Source of the DNA: Micropterix aruncella
Lineage: Eukaryota; Arthropoda; Insecta; Lepidoptera; Micropterigidae
DNA length: 64,000 bases
NCBI GenBank assembly: GCA_944548615.1
Contig: OX155976.1
Location: forward strand, 5,678,952-5,742,951
Direction: 5' to 3'
Shown here: one piece after another, positions 21,080 through 31,689 of the stretch
How positions within the stretch are numbered: the first letter of the stretch is position 1
Layout of the letters: every line of letters starts with the position of its first letter
Position numbers and translations under genes: made by a program
Notes under the pieces: model-generated
Database searches by the model: none
The model's input: the letters and a program-made list of their open reading frames with translations, nothing else
Told to the model about the DNA's origin: nothing

Positions 21080-22138
21080 TTTAAGTTACGCTATTAGTAC
21101 TTGGGGTAATTGTTATGCGTGCCACAGAGAACCTCTATTCAAACTGCAAAAAGAGCAATACGCATTATAGCAAATTTGAAATGGGACGAATCCTGCAGAA
21201 GTCATTTTAAACGACTGAAAATTCTAACGTTCATTTCATTGTACCTTTTAAATGTACTAACGGATTTCCACAAGAAAAGAGATCTTCAAAAAACATTTTC
21301 CGATATTCATGACATAAACACCAGAACAAATCAAAATACATGTTACCTAAAGCAAATTAAAAAATAGCGAGACAAGTCAAGGAATACTCCGGTCCCTATT
21401 TTTTTAATATGTTACCTCCATATATTAAAGATATTAGAAATAACAAGATATTTAAAAAGTCCTTAAAAAAGTTTCTTTTAGAAAATATTTTTTACACCTA
21501 TGAAGAATACGTACAATTCACCACGAACGGCTAACGAAAGCATTGTGTATAATCGAAAATTAAATATGTATAAATAACTATTTATAAGTTTTGAAGACGA
21601 TAACTAAACTTGAAACTTGAAACATACAATGTAACGATTTTAAATGAAATGATTATAAATTGTAATTCCTTTTCTAAATTTTATATTTTTAAAATTTTAT
21701 TTGTTTTAAGTGAATGCGACTAAATATTATTATTATTGTGATTTGGTATTTTTAAATGATATTTTAATTCAAATTGTAATCGTTTAAATTACACTAATTT
21801 TATTTCTTATTCTTTTAATTTAAGTTATTTCTCATGCTTTCAATTATTATTACCTGTTATTTCTTTTTTATTTTTTTGGTTTTTAAATTTATTTTTTATA
21901 AGAACTTTTTCTTGAATTTTATTTGGCCACATAATGGGATTTAATATAACTACATATAAATAATATTTTGACTTAATCGATTTGTTATTGTCTTAATTAG
22001 GTTTAAATTTTCTGTAAGTTCTTTAAATTTGTAATTGCACAACTTGGTTTTTAATTTAATTCGGATATTTTAGTATATATGTTTCTACAATCTGTAAAGA
22101 TTTTTGAAAATAAACTGAACTTGAACTTGAACTTGAAC
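21080..22138 (+). mobile_element. 5'-truncated CR1-type LINE
   Basis: Starts within the reverse-transcriptase tail. The frame running up to 21367 reads KRAIRIIANLKWDESCRSHF, then KRLKILTFISLYLLNVLTDF and HDINTRTNQNT, the usual thumb/connection region. After a stop, GPYFFNMLPPYIKDI and FKKSLKKFLLENIF appear up to about 21533. An AT-rich 3' UTR follows, ending in tandem acttga units (gaacttgaacttgaacttga, 22110-22138), a tail type used by CR1-like elements. Catalytic domains are absent. Confidence 0.8.
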
Positions 22139-22545
<407 letters not shown>

Positions 22546-23098
22546 GTAGTCTGGCCATTAAAAATAGTCATTATTTCGGCAAAGGAGGGGGGGGGGGGGG
22601 ATATTATGATGTGACAACACTAACCCTTATGTTGTATTCTGTTGGTTAAGTTAACGAAATTGGATTCATTTTGTTATTTATTCTCGCTATTTACGTTCTT
22701 TTGCATTAAAAATTAACAAAACTATTTGAATCAGAATTGGATTAAGTAATTTTCAGCATCTCAAAATGTTCTTAGAAGTACATACATTTTGAGGATATGT
22801 TTTGTCTGACATTTCGTATAGTTTAATTAACAACAAATTCTTGGTACCTTATTGCCTGCATCGTAGTCAAAATTAATGATTATTTCACGTTCGCATGACT
22901 AACTCTTTTCTTTTACTTTCAAGCTCACAATCATCCAAACGTCGATGTTACGTGATATAATCAGTAAAGGAGCAAAATCACTAGTCTAAGTACAATACGC
23001 CTCTTAGGAGACGGTACTGAGACATGTCCCTAGATTATTTAATCTTACTATTTTGACATTACTGTGTTGAAATATATATTTTTTTTCCAAAACGTAGG
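22546..23098. other. No gene seen; 14-base G run
   Basis: AT-rich sequence with a G run at 22587-22600. No recognisable coding or repeat end. Confidence 0.5.
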
Positions 23099-23313
23099 GT
23101 CTACTATAGTGATGCCACGAATATTCGGTAGGTACTATTCGGTATTCGGCCACTTTTTTAAATATTCGGTATTCGGCCGAACACTGCGTACTATTCGGCC
23201 GAATAACGAATTCCATGAAAAAAAACGCACTCAAAAATGTCTATTTTAATCACAAATTGTATTATTGCCTCATTACTTAAAATCTATTAGTGGTAGGTTA
23301 TGATTAATGAAAA

Positions 23314-23486
23314 TATTGAATATTATGGTTTTTCGTTGCAAGTCTGGCAACACTAGCACAGAACTGTCACAATAAATGTTTGTAACCTCAAACTGAGTCG
23401 CTGTGTTTTTTCTCTCATCGCGTCCCGTTTTCATTTTTGCTAGGACTTTAATTTACGCGGAACTTCCTGACTGGAACAATTCAACA
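23314..23486 (+). repeat. copia 5' LTR
   Basis: Starts tattgaatattatgg and ends ggaacaattcaaca. The ends form tattgaa / ttcaaca, so the usual TG start is replaced by TA. It contains aataaatg near 23372, a possible poly-A signal. Confidence 0.93.
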
Positions 23487-23501
23487 GGTTATGGGCCCAG
23501 C
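23487..23501 (+). promoter_or_regulatory. Primer-binding site for half tRNA-iMet
   Basis: ggttatgggcccagc directly follows the LTR. It is complementary to the anticodon-arm region of initiator methionine tRNA (gctgggcccataacc) rather than to the tRNA 3' end. Drosophila copia uses an internally cleaved initiator tRNA in this way. Confidence 0.9.
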
Positions 23502-23912
23502 TCACGACGACTGTGTAAAGAAAAGTGCAAATGCTGAAAACGCGGTTTTCGCGACTGAAATAGTGCAAGCGGAGAAAGTGACTATTCTGGTGAATCGTTT
23601 TAAATCGCGTGGAATAATTCAACTGAATTAGTGCGATTTTAGATAAACGGACAAAAACAAAAGTGTCATTTCGTTTTGTGCGGTATTTTTTAGTGGGTGC
23701 AGCGATTACTTTTGAGGTTAGAATCAGCAATTTTTCTGTCTGAAAAACTGTGGTGCGTCGATAGCTGTTTTTTGTGCGTGATTTCATCATCGCGTGGTAC
23801 AAGGAAAACGTTTTTCTCAACGCGCAGTTTTCGGGAGCGAGTTTCTTTTGGATTGAAATTGAAAAGTTTTTTTTCGGAAAATTTCAAATCCGGCAATTCG
23901 AAAACAGAAGAA

Positions 23913-26900
23913 ATGGAAGGTGATCGAATAAATATCGAAAAATTGGAAGGTGTCGGTGAGTCTTGCAATTGGCTGACATGGAAATTCCAAATGCGTCAAA
24001 TTCTGGAGGACAATGAATTATTCGATATTGTCGATGGAGCCGAAGAGAAGCCAACGGCTGCAGAGCCGGACTATGCAACAAAAATCGTCGTTTGGAAGAA
24101 GAAAGACGCCAAATCGAGACGAATCATTTCGACAGCATGCAGAAGGCAGGCGGTAATGCAAATTATGACCTGTGCGACAGCAAACGAGATGTGGGAAATG
24201 CTCAGAGGAACCTATGAGCATACATCGAAGGCAAACACACTACTTTTGCAACAAAAGTATTACAGTTATGCGAAGAAGGCAGGAGATGATATTGCGACGT
24301 TCTTATCGAAATTAATGGAAATTGTGCAACAGCTGCGAGATCAAAAGGAGACCATATCCGATTCCATGGTAATTTCGAAAATTTTAATAACGTTACCTGC
24401 TGAATTCAATCATTTTCACAGTGCATGGGAATCTGCAAGTTCTGAAAGTCAAACTTTGACAAATCTGCGAGCGCGATTAATGGCAGAAGAGCTTCGCCTG
24501 AAATCGCAGGGACAAGTCGAAGAGGTGGAAGCGCTGATAGCTAAGCGAACTTTTCCCAAGAAAACCTACAACATCAAAAAGGGAAATTCGTCGAACAGCA
24601 ACAACAAATTGACGAATAAAAGCGACAAACCGAAAGGCAAGTGCTTTAAGTGCGGAAAAGGAGGTCATTGGAAGCGGGACTGCCCAGAGAAGAAGCATAG
24701 CTCTGACGAGAAACGAGAAGATGGCTCGGTCGACGCGTTCATTTGTCACTCAGCGACGAGTGGAGACAAAGACACTTGGATATTAGATTCAGGGGCAACT
24801 GATCACATGAGTCACCGGCGCGATTGGTTCGAGAATTTCACTGAAATATCCGAACAAGTGAAGATAGGTAATGGCGATAGAATTGTGGCTCGAGGCAAAG
24901 GCGACATCAGCATTCACGCTTTCAATGGCAATGATTGGATTCGCAAGCGAGTCATGGGAGTTCTATTCGTACCGGATCTTCAGATGAATTTATTTTCATC
25001 AGGAAAGGTGACAGATCATGGACATCAGCTGAGCATGGACAACAAACGTTGCGAACTGCTGAAAAACGGAAACGTAGTTGCAGTGGGAGTTCGTAGAAAC
25101 GGTTTGTTCCAGATGCTGTTCAAGGTGAATCAGATTTCACGAATCGAGGCTACAGCAAACGTAGTAATAAAGAAGAGATCGCTTTGTTCGTGGCACGAGC
25201 GACTTGGACATCAAAACGTCATACATGTGAAGAAGTTTCTGCAGACTCGAAATATTGAATTCATCAATGAAGATTTCACATGTGAAGCATGCGTACTTGG
25301 AAAACACCATCGAGGTAGCTTCAAGAATCGTGAGGAGAAGTCGAAAGCGTGTGGCGAAGTCATTCATACTGACGTGTGCGGACCATTCCAAGAAAATTCG
25401 ATAGGTGGCGCCAAGTATTTCTTACTATTGAAAGATGATTACTCACATTTTCGTTTTGTCTACTTCATGAAACAAAAGTCAGAAGTAGCAAGCATCATCA
25501 AGAAGTGTGTGAAGCTGATTCAGAGGACATATGGACACAAAATTCGCATTCTCAGATCCGACAACGGCACAGAGTTCGTCAACGGAAAATTGAAAGCATT
25601 TTTCGAGGAAGTTGGTATTCATCACCAGCGAACTGTGCCATACACGCCTGAGCAAAACGGCTGTGCGGAACGGGAGATGCGAACAATCGTCGAATCAGCG
25701 AGAACGATGCTTCAGTCGAAGCAAATAGAAAAGAAGTTTTGGGCCGAGGCAGTAAATTCAGCAGTTCATGTGCTGAATAGAACTGGAACGAGCACAGTCG
25801 CGGACAAATCACCGTATGAATTGTGGCACAACAAGGAAGCGAAGGTCGATCATCTGCGAATTTTCGGCTCGGAAGTGTTCATTCACGTTCCAAAGGAAAA
25901 ACGGCAGAAGTTGGATCCAAAGGCAGAAAAATGTATGTTCGTTGGTTACGACAACCATTCGAAGGGATATCGAGTTTGGAATCCGAAAACAGGCAAAATC
26001 GAAATCTCACGAGACGTCGTATTTTTGTTGGAGGAATCCATGGCCACACTGGACATCGGAGCTGAAGAAAAAACTATCGAGAGCACGGGCGATACAAACG
26101 CAAATAAAGATGATGTAAATGATGAGGGTGTAGAGGAACTTTTTACTCCAGAGGAACGCGAGGAACGTGGTGCGATATGCGACCTTGACAACAAAAATGT
26201 CATAAATCGGCGTTTGCGCGATCGAAACACAATTACAGCAGCGAAGCGTTTGACATATTTCGCATCGGGACATCATTCGGCAATGTTAGCAGTCACCGAA
26301 GAGCCAAGAACTTTTGAAGAGGCGATTAAATCGAGTGACCACCGACAGTGGAAACAGGCCATGAACGAGGAGTACGATTCACTCATTAAAAATCGTACGT
26401 GGACTTTGGTTAAGGCACCAGTTGATCAAAGAGTTATAGATAATCGATGGGTCTATAAAGTCAAGCAGAATCCAGACGGAAGCATTGATCGCTACAAGGC
26501 GCGATTGGTAGTGCGGGGATTTACGCAGCAATATGGCATCGATTACCACGAAACTTTCAGCCCGGTGGTAAAGTTCACATCGATCAGAGCAATCCTGGCG
26601 TTGGCGACATCGAAGAAAATGAAGTTGAAGCAGTTTGACATCAAGACGGCATTTCTAAATGGAGTTTTAAAGGAGAATGTCTACATGAGCCAGCCGATTG
26701 GATATGATGATGAAAGCGGGCGAGTATGTAAGCTATCAAAAAGCTTATATGGTTTGAAACAGGCATCACGCTGTTGGAACAAAAGGTTTACTTTGTTCAT
26801 CAAGAAATTTGGTTTCAAAGCAAGTGAATCGGATCCATGTGTTTTCGTTTGCAACGGAGAAAACGGCATGCTAATTCTGGCAATTTACGTCGACGACGGA

Positions 26901-27833
26901 TTGATTGCGGCGGAAAAGCAGGAAGCCATTGTTCCAGTCATCGGACACTTGAAAAAGGAATTCGAGATAAAAATATTTGACCTGAAATGTTTTTTGGGAC
27001 TCGAAATTGATCAGCGATCTGACGGATCGATTCACATTCACCAACAGGGATATGCAAGAAAGATACTTGATCGTTTTAACATGACGAATTGCAATGCAGT
27101 GTCAACACCATTGGACATTTCTCAGAATCTTGGAGATTTTGAAACAGACGAAGAGACCAATTTTCCATATCGTGAAGCAGTTGGAAGTCTGATGTATTTG
27201 GCTGTCGCTACCAGGCCAGATATCAGCTTTGCAGTTGGAAGTGTCAGCAGATATTTGGAAAAACCAGCTGCAGCCCATGTGAATGCAGTAAAACGCATCT
27301 TAAAGTATGTCAAGGGCACGGTGGACATGGGAATTCGCTTCGAGACAGAAAACGATTTACATTTTTGTGGATACAGCGATGCCGATTACGCCGGAGACGT
27401 CAGTACGCGAAGATCGACGTCAGGATACGTTTTCATGTTCGGAGGAAGCGTTATCAGTTGGGGATCAGAACGACAAAAATCGGTTGCACTGTCTACAACA
27501 GAATCCGAATATATGGCAGCATCACATGCCATAAAGGAATTGGTTTGGCTGAAAAATTTGTTGTGCGAGCTACAGCAATCGAAATTGGACGTGCCAATAT
27601 TTTTCATGGACAACCAGAGCGCAATTCGACTTGTGAAGAACCCGGAATTTCACAAGAGGACAAAGCACATCGACGTGCGATATCACTTCATCCGAGAGAA
27701 ATTCGAAGACGGAATATTTGAGCTAAAATACGTTCAGACGGATGAGCAGACAGCTGATATAATGACAAAGGCATTATCAAGGCCAAAACATCAACATTTT
27801 TGTACTTTGATGAATGTCATGCCAAATAATTAA
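23913..27833 (+). CDS. copia Gag-Pol polyprotein
   Basis: One intact frame of 1306 codons. The ATG at 23913 (MEGDRINIEKLEGVG) is the first in the frame. Order of domains: Gag with the UBN2-like WLTWKFQMRQIL region, then a CCHC knuckle (CFKCGKGGHWKRDC, 24641-24682); aspartic protease (WILDSGATDHMS, from 24777); integrase zinc region (HERLGHQN, later CEACVLGKHH) and catalytic residues in HTDVCGPF, LRSDNGTEF and TPEQNGCAERE; reverse transcriptase with RWVYKVKQNPDGSIDRYKAR and IYVDDGLI (26883-26906); RNase H with YSDADYAGD, KSVALSTTESEYMA and DNQSAIRLVKNP. The order protease-integrase-RT-RNaseH defines copia. No stop or frameshift was found, so the copy may be active. Confidence 0.97.
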   Translation: MEGDRINIEKLEGVGESCNWLTWKFQMRQILEDNELFDIVDGAEEKPTAAEPDYATKIVVWKKKDAKSRRIISTACRRQAVMQIMTCATANEMWEMLRGTYEHTSKANTLLLQQKYYSYAKKAGDDIATFLSKLMEIVQQLRDQKETISDSMVISKILITLPAEFNHFHSAWESASSESQTLTNLRARLMAEELRLKSQGQVEEVEALIAKRTFPKKTYNIKKGNSSNSNNKLTNKSDKPKGKCFKCGKGGHWKRDCPEKKHSSDEKREDGSVDAFICHSATSGDKDTWILDSGATDHMSHRRDWFENFTEISEQVKIGNGDRIVARGKGDISIHAFNGNDWIRKRVMGVLFVPDLQMNLFSSGKVTDHGHQLSMDNKRCELLKNGNVVAVGVRRNGLFQMLFKVNQISRIEATANVVIKKRSLCSWHERLGHQNVIHVKKFLQTRNIEFINEDFTCEACVLGKHHRGSFKNREEKSKACGEVIHTDVCGPFQENSIGGAKYFLLLKDDYSHFRFVYFMKQKSEVASIIKKCVKLIQRTYGHKIRILRSDNGTEFVNGKLKAFFEEVGIHHQRTVPYTPEQNGCAEREMRTIVESARTMLQSKQIEKKFWAEAVNSAVHVLNRTGTSTVADKSPYELWHNKEAKVDHLRIFGSEVFIHVPKEKRQKLDPKAEKCMFVGYDNHSKGYRVWNPKTGKIEISRDVVFLLEESMATLDIGAEEKTIESTGDTNANKDDVNDEGVEELFTPEEREERGAICDLDNKNVINRRLRDRNTITAAKRLTYFASGHHSAMLAVTEEPRTFEEAIKSSDHRQWKQAMNEEYDSLIKNRTWTLVKAPVDQRVIDNRWVYKVKQNPDGSIDRYKARLVVRGFTQQYGIDYHETFSPVVKFTSIRAILALATSKKMKLKQFDIKTAFLNGVLKENVYMSQPIGYDDESGRVCKLSKSLYGLKQASRCWNKRFTLFIKKFGFKASESDPCVFVCNGENGMLILAIYVDDGLIAAEKQEAIVPVIGHLKKEFEIKIFDLKCFLGLEIDQRSDGSIHIHQQGYARKILDRFNMTNCNAVSTPLDISQNLGDFETDEETNFPYREAVGSLMYLAVATRPDISFAVGSVSRYLEKPAAAHVNAVKRILKYVKGTVDMGIRFETENDLHFCGYSDADYAGDVSTRRSTSGYVFMFGGSVISWGSERQKSVALSTTESEYMAASHAIKELVWLKNLLCELQQSKLDVPIFFMDNQSAIRLVKNPEFHKRTKHIDVRYHFIREKFEDGIFELKYVQTDEQTADIMTKALSRPKHQHFCTLMNVMPNN

Positions 27834-27920
27834 CGTAGAGTATTCAAGGAATTAATCTTAATTTTGAATTTGTTGGTTAATTGTATTCTCAATTTTATTT
27901 TGATTTTGGCATTGACTTGT

Positions 27921-27935
27921 AACAAAAAGTGGGAG
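27921..27935 (+). promoter_or_regulatory. copia polypurine tract
   Basis: aacaaaaagtgggag lies immediately before the 3' LTR, the expected place for the plus-strand primer. Confidence 0.85.
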
Positions 27936-28108
27936 TATTGAATATTATGGTTTTTCGTTGCAAGTCTGGCAACACTAGCACAGAACTGTCACAATAAATG
28001 TTTGTAACCTCAAACTGAGTCGCTGTGTTTTTTCTCTCATCGCGTCCCGTTTTCATTTTTGCTAGGACTTTAATTTACGCGGAACTTCCTGACTGGAACA
28101 ATTCAACA
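27936..28108 (+). repeat. copia 3' LTR
   Basis: Read base by base it matches the 5' LTR over 173 bp, including the non-standard TA start, and is followed by the target duplication gaaaa. Confidence 0.93.
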
Positions 28109-28113
28109 GAAAA

Positions 28114-28260
28114 TAATTTTTACATCATTGGTTGGTTGTAAACGAATGCGCTTTTCCTCGTAAACGATTTCTGCTTCTGAAAATAGCCTCTCACTATATA
28201 CCTACATAGTGTCAGGAGGAGATGATAGATAAATCGTTGCGTTTTTTTTCAGGCTCGGAT
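28114..28260 (-). pseudogene. hAT transposase C-terminal remnant
   Basis: Minus-strand codons give YLSSPPDT, a stop, then SERLFSEAEIVYEEKR and LQPTNDVKIIF. This is the conserved end of the hAT dimerisation domain (SERxFS-x-A, KR-x-x-L-x-P, then a hydrophobic block). The frame runs up to the copia insertion point at 28113 and continues on the other side from 23313 to a stop at 23273-23275. The insertion therefore split a recognisable transposase end. Confidence 0.75.
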
Positions 28261-28526
28261 ATTGCTTTGCGTTTGCTGACCACTATTTGTAAGGGTCAGC
28301 CATCCGATCTAGGCGAACAGTTTTCAAATAAAAATCAATCTTATGTGCAGTAGAACTTTTCTCTAATTATGCACGTCACGCACACATCTTACGCCGAACA
28401 TTCGGCGCTTTAGCAGATAGCGTGGTCGAATACTTATTCGGTATTCGGTCTTCGGCCAAATCACTATTCGTGGCATCACTAGTCTACTCTTTCTGACCAG
28501 ACTGAATACGTATCAACGATGCTGTG

Positions 28527-29315
28527 TTATTGGATTCTGTCGTGGATAGAAGCGACGTGTAGATTAAGATCATGTTTTCTAGAGTATTTCTTTGAGCACA
28601 TGCTGCACGCGAAAGTTTTCTGTTTCCTGTGAACCGATTGAACGTGCTTGTTCAAGTTACCTCGATCGGCGAACGCTCTCTCACACTCCGAACACGCAAA
28701 CTCTTTTATTTGGAGATGTATAGCTGCGACGTGCGCCTTAAGGGATGTGCATTGGGTAAAAGTACGCTCACATTCGGGACAGCCGTACTTTTTCGTCTTC
28801 CTGTGAGTTCGCTCCACGTGTTTTCTTACGTCACAAGCGCGCACGAACGTTTTGTCGCACTCGGAACATGCGAATTCCCTCTTTTTAAAATGCACCGCGT
28901 TCACGTGGTCCCGTAAATTCGACATTTGTATAAAGTCACTATTGCACATGTCGCATCTGAACCGGCGTAGACCTTTATGCACCGTGTCCACGTGCGTTTT
29001 CACATACGATCGATGGGAGAATCCCTTGTCGCACTCGCCACAGTGAAACAATTTCAGCTTCCTATGCACAGAGTTGACGTGGGCGCTCAATTCGTGCTGC
29101 GCGGTGAACGACTGGGTACACTCTTGACAGAAATGACTCTTTAACTTTCTGTGGACGAAGTTTATGTGTCTTTTCAGATGCTGGCGTCTACTAAATCCTC
29201 GGTTGCATTCCGCACACACATTCGAGCGATTATTCAGGTGGACATTTTCGATTTTGACGCAATTCGATATTTCGACAGGAACATCGACTTCGCTTTTTAT
29301 TTCGGAATCTGCCAT
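28527..29315 (-). CDS. C2H2 zinc-finger protein, eight fingers
   Basis: A complete intronless protein of 262 residues, probably nuclear. The start ATG at 29315 (MADSEIKSEVDVPVE) has G at -3 and +4; upstream codons in the frame are GTG/GTT only, so the longer reading is not a real start. A short acidic leader is followed by eight fingers: NVCAECNRGFSRRQHLKRH, SHFCQECTQSFTAQHELSAH, FHCGECDKGFSHRSYVKTH, FRCDMCNSDFIQMSNLRDH, FACSECDKTFVRACDVRKH, YGCPECERTFTQCTSLKAH, FACSECERAFADRGNLNKH and FACSMCSKKYSRKHDLNLH. Linkers such as VHRKLK match those of the paralogues at 16980 and 19065, so the three are products of local duplication. DNA targets are unknown. Confidence 0.95.
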   Translation of the reverse strand: MADSEIKSEVDVPVEISNCVKIENVHLNNRSNVCAECNRGFSRRQHLKRHINFVHRKLKSHFCQECTQSFTAQHELSAHVNSVHRKLKLFHCGECDKGFSHRSYVKTHVDTVHKGLRRFRCDMCNSDFIQMSNLRDHVNAVHFKKREFACSECDKTFVRACDVRKHVERTHRKTKKYGCPECERTFTQCTSLKAHVAAIHLQIKEFACSECERAFADRGNLNKHVQSVHRKQKTFACSMCSKKYSRKHDLNLHVASIHDRIQ

Positions 29316-29996
29316 AACAACAACGACCACCCACTGTCAACTTCTGAATGATTTTGTCAGTTCTTTTCAGTGTTGCCATATGACATGTCACGAATACCTA
29401 AACCGACGGTTTTACATAATATACTCAGCTATGTGCAAACGTGCAATTATTGAAATTAAGTATAATCTCGCTCGCGCAGGGAAACGAGAAATGTTGAACG
29501 TTGGGTTGGCAACGCTGTAGTGTCGGAAGTCATTTGAAACCGATGCATAGTTGTTGTGAGCGCGTAGCCATCTAGTAATCATGGAGTATTTGAATTTTGT
29601 GGAGTGTGCTATCGCTGCGAGAGCGTTTTTCAAGCAGTGTGACTGCTGTACTAAGGGTATTTCAACAGCATTGCTGGCTAGGACGTCATAATAAATTTCA
29701 TTGTTTATTAAGATATTTAATATTATAATTCCTATATTACTAATACATACTATATAACAATATGGTTCCTAATAGCTCCATGGAGCTTGGGTGGTGATGT
29801 CAACTGGCATACCAAGCTTTTGGTTCAACTTCTATCTGGTAGCCTCCATGTAGAGAGACCTAACCTGTCAAGGCCGCTGAGAACTTCTGCGACGGCTGCA
29901 ATCCTGCAGTCGGAGACGGTTGTTTTGCGCACTGGCGGAACTGGTTGGTTTGCGCAGTGGCCGGTAGCGAAAGCGATAGGTAAAATATCGCAAATA
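29316..29996. other. Upstream flank of zinc-finger gene, no gene seen
   Basis: It should include the promoter of the 28527-29315 gene. Short open frames on both strands show no family features. Bases about 29880-29960 are GC-richer without a recognised origin. Confidence 0.4.
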
Positions 29997-30540
29997 TTGC
30001 TTATTAGCGATATTTTACCTATTGCTAGATGGCGTAGCGCGCACAACGCTTGTTATTTATTTATGTCAAGTTTCGCAAAGTTTTTTTTTGTTTTTTTCAA
30101 AAAATTATATTAAAAGTTGCTTAGTTGCTCGTACTGATTCACGTTGTCATTAATTAAAAACTCACCATGTATACTCGTACAATATGTTAGAAAATTATCA
30201 AAAATACTTTACGCAAAATACATACATACTCATGCTCTATACTTAGTGCATATTTTATTTATTTCAGTCAGGTTTTTCAGTTTTTTTTATTTTGCAATAA
30301 TTTTGTTTGTTCTTTGACATATCTGCAGAATTCGGCACGGATGTATGTATTACAGGGCTAGTTCTGATTAACCGGCATCCTTGAAGTGGTGAATTAATAC
30401 AAGCAAATAAGCAAGTTTTGATAAAAAATAGTTTTTTTTTTTTATTTGAGCAACTTGAACATTCATTAAAAGTTTGACAAGCGTTGAGCGCGCTGCTACT
30501 GCTATCTAGCAGTAGGCAAAATATCCGAATAATAAATAAA
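29975..30540. repeat. Family C element with long inverted ends
   Basis: The left arm reads agcgatattttacctattgc then tagatggcgtagcgcgcaca; the right arm carries the inverse (gagcgcgctgctactgctat, ctagcagtaggcaaaatatc) at about 30487-30530. A further short inverted copy (gataggtaaaatatcgc, about 29977) precedes the left arm. The interior has aagttgcttagttgctcgta and ctaattaaaaactcac-like blocks shared with 18300-18515, 31465-31640, 41800-42230, 46800-47640 and 48070-48430. Confidence 0.65.
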
Positions 30541-31445
30541 TAGAAACGGAGCTGCCATGGAATTCACCGACCGGAGTCGGGCCCATCATAATACTATTTT
30601 TTTACACTTCTGGGGGGTGAGCAGTGGATTCCGGACTTACGAACCGGCTGTGGTAGGTTTAGGACAGCTGTCTTGCCACATGTGAGCGTTCACCTTGCCA
30701 CCCATTCACTCCCCCTTCGAAGCCATAGAATTTGAGATGCGCAAATCGCAGTTTTAGATAATTTTTCTAAGAAAGAGTTGATTATTTTTCTGGAAAGGCC
30801 AAGATCTTTAAAGAGGTGAAATAGAGATTTAGCTGGCAGGCCACGAGCGCCAACTTCCACCGCGTGAAGGTGAACAGTGAAGCCGTTCCGGGTTACGGCA
30901 TTTGCAAGATCATGGTATTTATTTAATTTGTACTCGTGGTCTTTTGGGATATTTGATTCCCATGGAACAGTTAATTCTACTATAAGAGCCACCTTCCGAG
31001 ATAGAGAGTAAAGAGTTATATCTGGACGGAGGGCTGTGCATCCGAGACTTTCAGGGAATTTATACTGCTTAGAGACCGAATCAACCTCCAGAATCCAATC
31101 TGTAGCTTTCTCGATTATTGAGAAAGGTTTTGTAGTTAAATGTTTTTTGCCTTTAGAGCCATCCCGCACAAACTGTATTGGGGGTTTGGAGGATACTGTC
31201 AAACCCTTGTTGGCACGAGCCACTGAGAGACTAATTACCTCGCGAATAACAGCGAGAACTTTGTCATGGCGGTAAGTGTACCGTCCTTGATCTAAGGCCA
31301 CCTTGCAGCCAGCTAGAATGTGTCTAGCTGTGCAAGGGGTATTGCTACAGAGGGGACAAGAACTATCCTCGGCAAAGCTCCAACGAGCGAGGTTACTGGG
31401 GTCTGGAAGTGTATGCTGAAAGGCATTCAAATAAAATTTCAAAAA
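30541..31445 (-). mobile_element. LINE 3' end with restriction-like endonuclease, copy 1
   Basis: The minus-strand frame 31442-30690 (not a complete ORF) has a CCHC-type cluster (CPLCSNTPCTARHILAGC) followed by RYTYRHDKVLAVIREV. A nuclease-like region follows, with CTALRPDITLYSLSRKVALI, then VELTVPWESNIPKDHEYKLN and KYHDLANAVTRNG. The RPD, then E-LTVPWE, then K-x-x-KY order fits the PD-(D/E)xK restriction-like endonuclease at the C-terminus of R2/NeSL-type LINEs. A 3' UTR of about 150 bp with ccggaatccactgctcaccc (minus strand) ends in tatttatttatt. The reverse transcriptase is missing by 5' truncation. Two more copies lie at 35795 and 38025. Confidence 0.72.
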
Positions 31446-31689
31446 AAGGCATTCAAAAAAAATATTAGCAATATTTTACCGGCTCAATGTTTTTAATCCG
31501 TTTAAAAAAAATGTATTTCCCAAATAAAAAAAAAAGGTTTTTTTTCGTGTTTTTATGTTTATTGCTTTGGGTTTTCCACAAATTTCTATCAAAATTTGAT
31601 TATTTGCTTCTACTGATTCACCGACTTCAAGGACCCCGTAGAGTCTATTTGGTGCATAATTCTGTCAATCATGTCTATAGCAACTGATC
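31446..31689. repeat. Family C fragment
   Basis: Contains caatattttaccggctcaat and ttgcttctactgattcaccg, shared with other family C copies. AT-rich in between, no coding. Confidence 0.5.

Larger units (their letters stand above)
23314..28108 (+). mobile_element. Complete Ty1/copia retrotransposon
   Basis: A 4795-bp element with two 173-bp LTRs that look identical by eye, a 5-bp target duplication gaaaa (23309-23313 and 28109-28113), a primer-binding site at 23487-23501, a polypurine tract at 27921-27935 and one intact gag-pol frame. Identical LTRs indicate recent insertion. It lies in a hAT remnant between two zinc-finger genes. Confidence 0.95.
23107..28481 (-). mobile_element. hAT transposon remnant split by a copia element
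   Basis: Inverted ends tagtgatgccacgaat (23107-23122) and its reverse complement (28466-28481) are flanked by gtctacta (23099-23106) and gtctactc (28482-28489), an 8-bp target duplication with one difference, as expected for hAT. Near both ends attcggtattcgg occurs in several copies. Without the copia insertion the element is about 580 bp. It keeps the C-terminal end of a hAT transposase on the minus strand (SERLFSEAEIVYEEKR), so it is an internally deleted copy. Confidence 0.88.

Noticed and set aside
23697..23912. N-terminal extension of the copia polyprotein
   Set aside because: The first codon is GTG and no ATG occurs before 23913, where the conserved Gag start is found.
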